DNA of 37,552 nucleotides, taken from contig JAGWVA010000039.1 in NCBI GenBank assembly GCA_028875855.1, forward strand, positions 1-37,552, written 5' to 3'. The stretch is from Paracoccaceae bacterium (lineage in GTDB: Bacteria > Pseudomonadota > Alphaproteobacteria > Rhodobacterales > Rhodobacteraceae). Shown piece by piece: positions 24,956-32,330 of this stretch. The notes under the pieces were generated by a model. It made no database searches, was not told the DNA's origin, and worked only from the letters and a program-made list of their open reading frames with translations. Position 1 is the stretch's first letter, and every line of letters begins with the position of its first letter. The translations under genes were made by a program, and so were the position numbers.

Positions 24956-26554
24956 ATGACCCACGGACACGTGAATCCCTCGCATCGACTGGAACATCAG
25001 GGCATCAGCGGTCTGGGTGCAGTCTATTACAACCTGCTGGAACCGGCCCTGATCGAGGCGGCCCTGAAGCGCAACGAGGGGACGCTGGGTCTTGGCGGGG
25101 CCTTCCTCGTTTCGACCGGCAAACACACCGGCCGGTCGCCCAAGGACAAGCACGTCGTGCGCACGCCGGGCGTGGAAGACACGATCTGGTGGGAAAACAA
25201 CGCGCCGATGGCGCCGGAAGCCTTCGACCGGCTGCATGCCGACATGCTCGCGCACATGCAGGGGCGCGATTACTTCGTGCAGGATCTTTATGCCGGGGCC
25301 GATCCGACCTACCGGCTGGATGTCCGCGTGGTCAGCGAACTTGCGTGGCACGGTCTGTTCATCCGGCACCTGCTGCGCCGCCCGGGCCGGCACGAGCTGG
25401 AAAGCTTCGTGCCCGAGTTCACCATCATCAACTGCCCCAGCTTCAAGGCCGATCCGGCCCGTCACGGCTGCCGCAGCGAAACCGTCATCGCTCTCAACTT
25501 CGAAAAGAAGCTGATCCTGATCGGTAACACCGCCTATGCGGGCGAGAACAAGAAATCCGTGTTCACGCTGCTCAACTATATCCTGCCGGAAAAGGGCGTG
25601 ATGCCGATGCACTGCTCGGCCAACCATGCCCATGACGAGATGGAGCAGACGGCCGTCTTCTTCGGCCTGTCGGGCACCGGCAAGACGACGCTGTCGGCCG
25701 ATCCCGGGCGCACGCTGATCGGGGATGACGAACACGGCTGGTCGGACAACGGCGTCTTCAACTTCGAAGGCGGCTGCTACGCCAAGACGATCAACCTGTC
25801 GCCCGAGGCCGAGCCCGAGATCTATGCCACCACGCACACCTTCGGGACGGTGGTGGAGAACATGGTCTTCGACCCCGAGACGCTCGAGCTTGATTTCGAC
25901 GACGACAGCCTGACGGCGAACACGCGCTGCGCCTATCCGATGCACTATATCTCGAACGCCTCGCCGACGGCGCTTGGGGGGCAGCCGAAGAATGTCATCA
26001 TGCTGACCTGCGACGCCTATGGCGTCTTGCCGCCCATCGCGCGGCTGACCCCGGCGCAGGCGATGTATCACTTCCTGTCGGGTTTCACCTCGAAGACGCC
26101 GGGGACCGAGGTCGGCGTGCTGGAGCCGATCCCGACCTTCTCGACCTGCTTCGGCGCGCCCTTCATGCCGCGCCGCCCCGAGGTCTATGGCAAGCTTCTT
26201 CAGGAAAAGATCGCCCGCCACGGCGCGGCCTGCTGGCTGGTCAACACCGGCTGGACCGGCGGCGCCTATGGCACGGGCAAGCGGATGCCGATCAAGGCGA
26301 CGCGGGCCCTGCTGACGGCGGCGCTGGATGGCTCGCTCAACGACGTGCAGTTCCGCAAGGACCCGAACTTCGGCTTTGACGTGCCTGTCAGCGTGCCGGG
26401 CGTGGACGCGACGCTGCTCGATCCGCGGCAGACCTGGGCGGACAAGGCCGCCTACGATGCGCAGGCGGGCAAGCTGGTGACGATGTTCGCCAACAACTTC
26501 GCGCAATACGTGCCGTTCATCGACGCGGACGTGAAGGCGGCGGCGATCGGCTGA
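24956..26554 (+). CDS. pckA: Phosphoenolpyruvate carboxykinase (ATP)
   Basis: Converts oxaloacetate and ATP to phosphoenolpyruvate and CO2, the entry to gluconeogenesis. 532 residues. Kinase motif GLSGTGKT at 237-244 with K243, followed by the metal-binding GDDEHGW at 256-262, and the substrate loop RSPKDKH near residue 60. ATG 24956 has CGGAG eight bases upstream; an in-frame TTG six bases earlier is less likely. Divergent from chvI, as in rhizobia. Followed by a terminator at 26613. Confidence 0.98.
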   Translation: MTHGHVNPSHRLEHQGISGLGAVYYNLLEPALIEAALKRNEGTLGLGGAFLVSTGKHTGRSPKDKHVVRTPGVEDTIWWENNAPMAPEAFDRLHADMLAHMQGRDYFVQDLYAGADPTYRLDVRVVSELAWHGLFIRHLLRRPGRHELESFVPEFTIINCPSFKADPARHGCRSETVIALNFEKKLILIGNTAYAGENKKSVFTLLNYILPEKGVMPMHCSANHAHDEMEQTAVFFGLSGTGKTTLSADPGRTLIGDDEHGWSDNGVFNFEGGCYAKTINLSPEAEPEIYATTHTFGTVVENMVFDPETLELDFDDDSLTANTRCAYPMHYISNASPTALGGQPKNVIMLTCDAYGVLPPIARLTPAQAMYHFLSGFTSKTPGTEVGVLEPIPTFSTCFGAPFMPRRPEVYGKLLQEKIARHGAACWLVNTGWTGGAYGTGKRMPIKATRALLTAALDGSLNDVQFRKDPNFGFDVPVSVPGVDATLLDPRQTWADKAAYDAQAGKLVTMFANNFAQYVPFIDADVKAAAIG

Positions 26555-26561
26555 GGGCGGC

Positions 26562-26610
26562 AGGGGGGCGCTGCCCCCCTCACCCCCCGGGATATTTCCG
26601 CCAAAGTGAA
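26562..26610. repeat. Possible Rhodobacteraceae intergenic hairpin repeat
   Basis: AGGGGGGC-GCT-GCCCCCCT (26562-26580) followed by CACCCCCCGGGATATTTCC and CCAAAGTGAA. From memory, very similar hairpin plus CCCCGG-TATTT-CAA-GTGAA strings recur after genes in this family's genomes. Only one copy is in this window, so the repeat status is not shown by the sequence itself. Confidence 0.4.
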
Positions 26611-26612
26611 TG

Positions 26613-26640
26613 AGGGGCGCCTTCGGGTGCCCCTTTTCGT
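26613..26640 (+). terminator. Terminator of pckA
   Basis: AGGGGCGCC (26613-26621), loop TTCG, GGTGCCCCT (26626-26634), followed by TTTCGTT. Nine pairs including one G-T. It borders the stop codon of the convergent permease gene and might also end that transcript. Confidence 0.75.
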
Positions 26641-27398
26641 TACAGCACGAAGGCGCGGCGCACGAGGTTCAGGCCGGCAATCGTCAGGATGATCAACGTC
26701 CAGCGACGGAAGCGGATCGGGTCGAGCCGATCGTGCAGGCGAAAGCCGGTGGCCAGCCCGATCAGCGCGGGCAGGACGAGGGCGGCCGAAAGCGGCAGCG
26801 TCTGGGCGTTCAGGACGCCCGAGCGCAGGTGGCCGGCCATCAGCATGACCGCACCGATCAGATAGACGACGCCCTGCACGCGCACGGCCTCGCGCTTCTC
26901 GACCTCGAGCGACAGCAGAAGTGCGATCAGCGGCGGGCCCCAGACGCCCGACAGCCCGCCGTAGAACCCGCCCACGGTGCCTGCGATCACCTCGGCCCGG
27001 TTGCGGTTCTTCGGGTGGAATTTCAACTGTTTGCCGGCCAACTGGCTGATCGCGAAGGCGCAGATCGGCAGGCCGAGCGCACCCAGCATCAGGGCCTGCG
27101 GAATGAAGGGCAGCAGTTGCGAGGACAGCACGATCATCACGCAGACCATGGCGATCAGCCGCCACCACGCCGCAACCACCGCAAGCGCGGGCCGGAGGCC
27201 GCCGCGGAAGGCCTGAAACAGGTTGGTGACCAGTGTCGGCAGGATCAGGGCGGCCAGCGCCTCGTGCGCGGGCAGGATCGAGGCGAGGCCCGAGATCATG
27301 ATCATCGGCATGCCGAAACCGACCGCGCCCTTCACGAAGCTTGCAAACAGCGTGACGGCGATCGTGCCGACAAGGATATGGGGATCAAGACCGAACAT
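26640..27398 (-). CDS. TauE/SafE-family membrane permease
   Basis: 252 residues, about eight membrane helices, with the family motif GFGMPMIMI near the N-terminus and GGFYGGLSGVWGPPL in the middle. Members export sulfite, sulfoacetate or other anions. ATG 27398 has GGAGG six bases upstream; an upstream in-frame ATG is rejected. Convergent with pckA and divergent from the acyl-CoA dehydrogenase. Substrate unknown. Confidence 0.9.
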   Translation of the reverse strand: MFGLDPHILVGTIAVTLFASFVKGAVGFGMPMIMISGLASILPAHEALAALILPTLVTNLFQAFRGGLRPALAVVAAWWRLIAMVCVMIVLSSQLLPFIPQALMLGALGLPICAFAISQLAGKQLKFHPKNRNRAEVIAGTVGGFYGGLSGVWGPPLIALLLSLEVEKREAVRVQGVVYLIGAVMLMAGHLRSGVLNAQTLPLSAALVLPALIGLATGFRLHDRLDPIRFRRWTLIILTIAGLNLVRRAFVL

Positions 27399-27554
27399 GA
27401 GGCGCCTCCGCCGGCCTTGTAGCGGCTTCCCGCGCGGGGTGCAGCGCAAATCGTGCGCGACATTTTAGTGCTGGCGACGGAACTACGGCGAATTTTTATT
27501 GCGCTGCGATTGCGAGGAGCCTATCACGATGCAAACGCAGAAAGGAGCCGACTC

Positions 27555-29219
27555 ATGCCGCATGACGGGACTGTGCCGCCGAAGACCGCGATCCTTCCCG
27601 ACCTTCTGGCGCTGACCGGCGCCGTGGTGCCGGAGCTTGAGCGCCTGCGCGGTGAGGCCATCGCCGCCTTGCGCGCCCGCGTCGCGCCGGGGGGGAAGGT
27701 CTCTGCCGCGGCGCTGGATGCCGACCAATACGCGGCCCATGCGCTGTCGTGGCTGGCGACTTACGTGGAGTCGCTTGTGGCCCTGCACGACTGGGCCGCG
27801 CGGCTGGAAGGCGCGGGGCGCTTTGGAGCGATGGAAGCGCTGATCCTGCAGATCGGGTTCGGCGAATACCTGCACCAGATTTCGGGCGGCATCCCGATGA
27901 GCCAGGGAGAGGTCGCGCGCTTGCAGGACCTGGACCTTTCCCCGGTGTTCGGCGCGGCGGCGGAGGCCCTGTTGGCCCGGGGCAATTCCGCCGCCGCCCG
28001 CATGCAACTGGCGGGTCTTCTGCGCGAGAACCACGGGCGGGCGACCTTCGGCGCCTCGGGTCTCGACGAAGAGCTGGAGATGATCCGCGACCAGTTCCGC
28101 CGCTTTGCGGATGAGAAGGTCATCCCCCATGCCCATGACTGGCACCTGAAGGATCAGCTGATCCCGATGGAGATCATCGAGGATCTGGCCGAGATGGGCG
28201 TCTTTGGTCTGACCATCCCCGAGGAATACGGCGGGTTCGGGCTGTCCAAGGCCTCGATGGTCGTGGTGTCCGAAGAGCTGTCGCGCGGCTATATCGGCGT
28301 GGGCTCGCTTGGCACCCGGTCCGAGATCGCGGCGGAACTGATCCTGTGCGGCGGGACGGAAGAGCAAAAGGCGCATTGGCTGCCGAAGATCGCCAGCGCC
28401 GAGATCCTGCCGACGGCGGTCTTTACCGAACCGAACACCGGGTCCGATCTGGGCAGCCTGCGCACGCGCGCGGTCAGGGACGGCGACGACTGGCGGGTGA
28501 CCGGCAACAAGACCTGGATCACCCACGCGGCGCGGGCGCATGTGATGACGCTGCTGGCGCGCACCGATCCCGACAGCACCGACTGGCGCGGCCTGTCGAT
28601 TTTCCTGGCCGAAAAGACGCCGGGAACCGACGCGGACCCCTTCCCCACGCCCGGCATGACCGGGGGCGAGATCGAGGTGCTGGGTTACCGCGGCATGAAG
28701 GAATACGAACTTGGCTTCGACAATTTCCGCGTGAAGGGCGATAATCTTCTGGGCGGCGTGCCGGGGCAGGGGTTCAAGCAACTCATGCAGACCTTCGAAT
28801 CCGCGCGCATCCAGACGGCGGCCCGGGCCGTGGGCGTGGCGCAATCCGCGCTGGAAACCGGGTTGCACTATGCCGAGGACCGCAAGCAGTTCGGCAAGCC
28901 GCTGATCGACTTCCCGCGCGTGGCCGGCAAGCTTGCGATGATGGCGGTGGAGACCATGATCGCGCGCCAGCTGACCTATCGGTCGGCCTGGGCGAAGGAC
29001 CACGGGCGGCGCTGCGATCTGGAGGCCGGGATGGCAAAGCTTCTGGGCGCGCGCGTCGCCTGGGCCGCGGCGGACAATGCCTTGCAGATCCACGGCGGCA
29101 ACGGCTTCGCGCTGGAATACCGGATCAGCCGCATCCTGTGCGACGCGCGCATCCTGAACATCTTCGAAGGCGCGGCCGAGATTCAGGCGCAGGTGATCGC
29201 GCGGCGGCTGCTGGACTGA
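27555..29219 (+). CDS. mcd: Acyl-CoA dehydrogenase, probably (2S)-methylsuccinyl-CoA dehydrogenase
   Basis: FAD enzyme of 554 residues, longer than the usual 380-400. Residues 1-150 are an extra helical N-terminal domain (with FGEYLHQISGGIPMSQGE) and the ACAD fold follows from about 175. The catalytic glutamate is expected at E538 (NIFEGAAEIQ). Such an extended acyl-CoA dehydrogenase in Rhodobacteraceae is Mcd of the ethylmalonyl-CoA pathway, which oxidises methylsuccinyl-CoA to mesaconyl-CoA during acetate assimilation; other pathway genes are not in this window. ATG 27555 has AAAGGAG eight bases upstream. It converges on the polymerase gene with 12 bases between. Confidence 0.82.
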   Translation: MPHDGTVPPKTAILPDLLALTGAVVPELERLRGEAIAALRARVAPGGKVSAAALDADQYAAHALSWLATYVESLVALHDWAARLEGAGRFGAMEALILQIGFGEYLHQISGGIPMSQGEVARLQDLDLSPVFGAAAEALLARGNSAAARMQLAGLLRENHGRATFGASGLDEELEMIRDQFRRFADEKVIPHAHDWHLKDQLIPMEIIEDLAEMGVFGLTIPEEYGGFGLSKASMVVVSEELSRGYIGVGSLGTRSEIAAELILCGGTEEQKAHWLPKIASAEILPTAVFTEPNTGSDLGSLRTRAVRDGDDWRVTGNKTWITHAARAHVMTLLARTDPDSTDWRGLSIFLAEKTPGTDADPFPTPGMTGGEIEVLGYRGMKEYELGFDNFRVKGDNLLGGVPGQGFKQLMQTFESARIQTAARAVGVAQSALETGLHYAEDRKQFGKPLIDFPRVAGKLAMMAVETMIARQLTYRSAWAKDHGRRCDLEAGMAKLLGARVAWAAADNALQIHGGNGFALEYRISRILCDARILNIFEGAAEIQAQVIARRLLD

Positions 29220-29231
29220 CCCAGGGGCCGG

Positions 29232-30770
29232 TCAGCTAGGGTCGTCGGTGGGGCGGAACCGCGTCAGGCTTGGCGGTTTGGGGCGTTCCGGCGGCCTGTG
29301 CGCGCGGGCGCGCAGCACCGGCGCCGGCGGAGTGCGCGCGAAGAGGTGGGCCTTCGGCTGCGGCGTGGGGCCCTGCGCAGGCCGCGCAAAGACGGGGGCT
29401 GCGGGCGTCTTGGCCGGGGCCGGACGGTCACGCCGGAAGCTGAGCGCGGGCGCCCTGCCCGCCGGAGCCGCGACCGTGCCATCGGGATCGGCTTCGGGGT
29501 CGGCGGTCATCATCCACATCCCCGCGCCGAACATGAAGGGGATGAAGGAATAGACCGTCCCCCAGACGTCCACGGTGATCAGGGTGAAGGTCAGGCCGAC
29601 GAAGGTGAACATCCACGCCCGGCGCATCCGCCACAGGGCAGAGCCTTCCTCGAAGGTGCGAAGGCCAAGCCCGACGATCGCGGCAAGGTAGCCCGAGACA
29701 AGGAAGACGAAGGCGGGGACGCCATAGCGCATCGTCTCGAGCAGCCAGAAGTTGTCCACGCTGTCGCTGTGCATGAAGGCGGGGCGAATCCAGTCGTGCA
29801 GGCCGATGCCGAAGACCGGGTTCTGCATGACGTTGAACATGCCCCACTGGAAAATCAGCAGCCGCCAATAGGCCGTGCCGGCCGAGAAGGTGGCATAGGA
29901 CATGAACACCTTGATCGCCGAGCGGTTGGACAGCACCTCGACGACGACGTAGGCCAGCACGAAGAGCCCGGTCAGCAGCCACCACCGCGCGCGCACGTTC
30001 CTGAAGACCGCGGCCCAGCCGATCAGCAGGACCTGAAGCAGGATGGCAAGCAGCGCGCCGCTCGACAGTGACAGGAACACGCAGACCGCCGAGAGCGCCG
30101 ACAGGGCGAAGCGCTGGCTACGGTTGTAGATCCCTTCCATGCCGATGAAAGCGAGCGAAAAGGCGATGGTGCAGAACAGACCGTAGTGGATCGGGTGCGC
30201 AAAGATGACCTGCACGCGGTGCAAGCCCAGCCGCCATCCCGCGTCGATGATCGACGTGGAGGCATTGAGCACGCTGATGTTGTCGATGGTGCGCAGGATG
30301 ATCGGCACGCCGGTGATCGATTCGAGTATCCCCAGCGGCAGCGTCAGCACCACCATCAGCACGACCGCCTTCGCCAGCGCCGTGAAATCGGCGATCGAGC
30401 GGATATGGGCGCGCGCCAGCGCATAGCTTCCCAGAAACAGAAGCATCGTCGAGCCGCCCAGCGACACCGCCTGACCGGGGTTGTTCACCAGAAGCGATAT
30501 CACGGCCCAGGCCACATAGAGGACGTAGAGGATGTCGGACGGCAGCCGCCCGCCGTAATCCCCGCGCAGCATGCGGAAGGTCGTGGGGATGGTCGTGAAC
30601 AACATCAACAGCTTGATGTCCGTGACCTTGAGCGGGCCGATATGCAGCCCGATGGGAACCATCACCGCGACGAGATAGACCAGCACAGTCCAGTGCAGAC
30701 GCCCGCGCGGACGGTCTTTCTCCGTCGCGCGGGTCGGGCCTTGTCGGACGAATGTTTCTGCGATGGCCAC
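29232..30770 (-). CDS. O-antigen ligase/Wzy-like polysaccharide polymerase with Pro/Ala/Arg-rich tail
   Basis: 512 residues. About 11 membrane helices between residues 28 and 420, with a large periplasmic loop containing LHDWIRPAFMHSDSVDNFWL, as in Wzy/WaaL/EpsF-type polymerases that join repeat units or ligate glycans. Start is GTG 30770 with AAGGAG nine bases upstream. The last 90 residues (423-512) are Pro, Ala and Arg rich, predicted cytosolic and unstructured, with phenylalanines F445, F461 and F477 spaced exactly 16 apart and followed by arginine (FRR, FAR, FAR). This tail is not typical of the family. It lies 95 bases after the beta-helix gene. Confidence 0.82.
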   Translation of the reverse strand: MAIAETFVRQGPTRATEKDRPRGRLHWTVLVYLVAVMVPIGLHIGPLKVTDIKLLMLFTTIPTTFRMLRGDYGGRLPSDILYVLYVAWAVISLLVNNPGQAVSLGGSTMLLFLGSYALARAHIRSIADFTALAKAVVLMVVLTLPLGILESITGVPIILRTIDNISVLNASTSIIDAGWRLGLHRVQVIFAHPIHYGLFCTIAFSLAFIGMEGIYNRSQRFALSALSAVCVFLSLSSGALLAILLQVLLIGWAAVFRNVRARWWLLTGLFVLAYVVVEVLSNRSAIKVFMSYATFSAGTAYWRLLIFQWGMFNVMQNPVFGIGLHDWIRPAFMHSDSVDNFWLLETMRYGVPAFVFLVSGYLAAIVGLGLRTFEEGSALWRMRRAWMFTFVGLTFTLITVDVWGTVYSFIPFMFGAGMWMMTADPEADPDGTVAAPAGRAPALSFRRDRPAPAKTPAAPVFARPAQGPTPQPKAHLFARTPPAPVLRARAHRPPERPKPPSLTRFRPTDDPS

Positions 30771-30846
30771 GGGATACGCTCCTTTGCGGTCCGACTAAGC
30801 GTTTCCTTTAGGGCAAAAGAATAGCCAAAATCGGGAAACACTGCGA

Positions 30847-30864
30847 GCCTTTGCCGCCAAAGGC
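30847..30864 (-). terminator. Hairpin at the end of the beta-helix gene
   Basis: GCCTTT-N6-AAAGGC (30847-30864), a six-pair inverted repeat immediately beyond the stop codon and before the polymerase gene. No run of T follows, so it may only reduce read-through or stabilise the mRNA end. Confidence 0.35.
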
Positions 30865-30865
30865 G

Positions 30866-32137
30866 TCATTTCGGGTCGATCAGGGCCGCGGCGCCGATGC
30901 GGTGACCGTCGGCCGGGCCGCCCTTGCGATAGGCGAAATTGCGCAAGTCCCGCGGATCGCCTGCCATCGCATTGACAAAGATCTGGCCGTAGTAACCCGG
31001 GGCCTGCGGGTCCCGGTCCTGCGCCACGACATTGTCCCGGGCACTCCAGTTCTGTCCGGGCTGCGGCTCGGGGAAGGCGGCTGCGATGTTGCCCTCGATG
31101 GTCACGTCGGTCGAGCGTTTCGCCACTTCGATCCGCGGCCGCCAGAGCGGCGGATTTGCCTGCGGCCCGTCCGAACGCGCATCGTGGACAAGCGTGTTGT
31201 GGCTGATCGTGATGCCGTTGCCCTCTCCGACAAGGATACCGTGGAGATGGGCGTTGATGATCACGTTCTGGCGGATGACGACGTTGCGATAGAACATCTC
31301 GGGGCCGGCCTTGTGCGTGTCCACCAGTTCGTTGCGCATGAAGATCGACTGCGTCCAGCCGTCGCCTTCGGCGTCCAGCAGGTTGTTCTCGATCGTGACG
31401 TCGGTCGTGGGGTGTTTCGTGCCCGCCGTCCAGAACTGGATCATGTCGGGATGATCCTTGCTGCCGGGCGCCTTTTCGAAGGCGTGGATGTGGTTGTCGG
31501 CAATCCGGATGTGGCTGACCTGCGAGACGTCCATGCCGTCCATCCGCAGGTTGTGGATGTCGTTGCCGGTCACGTCGATGTTGGCGCTTTCCATCACCCT
31601 TATGCCGACCATGAAGCGGCTGATGTCGTTGTCGCGCACGGCGACGCCGTCCGAACCGCGAACCGACAGGCCCATCCCGTAGCCATGGCCGTCGGCCACG
31701 GCAGAGACGCCCCGGGCCACGTCCCCGACGAAGCGGTTGTGGCGCAGCGTGATGTCGCGGCTGTTGATGACCGCGAAGGGCGTGGTCCAGTAGGGATCGC
31801 CGCTCTGGAATCCATAGACCAGCTTCAGCCCCTCGATCGCGATGTTGCGCGCACCGGCGATCGTGAGCCGGGAGAGTTGCGCCGGGTTCGTGGGATCGGC
31901 CGAGGCAATGGTCAGCGGCGCGGCGAACACAGCCGCGAGGCGGGGGCCGTTCACGATCTTGATCGCACCGTAGTCCCCGGGGGCCAGAAGGATGCGTTCG
32001 GGCGGCCGGGCGGTTGCAATGGCGCGCATCAGGCCGGCCGGATCGTGGACGGTCACGACATTCGCCGGGGCTTCTGCCTGCACGACAGAGGCCGCGCACA
32101 GCGCCGCGGCAAAAAGGATCGGGAACAGCGGGCGCAT
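30866..32137 (-). CDS. Secreted right-handed parallel beta-helix protein
   Basis: 423 residues. Sec signal peptide 1-21 (VVQA before EAP). The rest shows repeated N-x-I/V-x-x-N coils (for example RHNRFVG, RDNDISR, TGNDIHN, ADNHIHA, ENNLLDA, RQNVIIN, SHNTLVH), about 22 residues apart, as in NosD-type and pectate lyase-like beta-helices. Such proteins in polysaccharide clusters are often lyases or C5-epimerases; no catalytic residue can be assigned with confidence. Two tandem ATGs (32140, 32137); the second has AGGAG at better spacing. It is probably co-transcribed with the downstream polymerase gene and diverges from the large FN3/beta-helix gene. Confidence 0.85.
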   Translation of the reverse strand: MRPLFPILFAAALCAASVVQAEAPANVVTVHDPAGLMRAIATARPPERILLAPGDYGAIKIVNGPRLAAVFAAPLTIASADPTNPAQLSRLTIAGARNIAIEGLKLVYGFQSGDPYWTTPFAVINSRDITLRHNRFVGDVARGVSAVADGHGYGMGLSVRGSDGVAVRDNDISRFMVGIRVMESANIDVTGNDIHNLRMDGMDVSQVSHIRIADNHIHAFEKAPGSKDHPDMIQFWTAGTKHPTTDVTIENNLLDAEGDGWTQSIFMRNELVDTHKAGPEMFYRNVVIRQNVIINAHLHGILVGEGNGITISHNTLVHDARSDGPQANPPLWRPRIEVAKRSTDVTIEGNIAAAFPEPQPGQNWSARDNVVAQDRDPQAPGYYGQIFVNAMAGDPRDLRNFAYRKGGPADGHRIGAAALIDPK

Positions 32138-32330
32138 CATGTCTCCTGACTCACAAGGCGGTAACTGGGGCGGTTTCAACCATGATTTCATGGCGAAAGC
32201 TGGGCGCGTCCAAGGCCAAACCACCGTGCGTTGGATCGGCCCGCGCGGCAACGGGGCCCCGGGGCGTGGTATTCCGGTCGGTGCAGACGGGTTCTTTCGG
32301 CCCGTTCCTACCCAAGATGAGGATGACGCC

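Noticed and set aside
31992-32330. N-terminal extension of the FN3/beta-helix gene by up to 113 codons
   Set aside because: It lies over the start of the divergent secreted beta-helix gene, is low in recognisable protein features, and the ATG at 32331 has a good ribosome-binding site.
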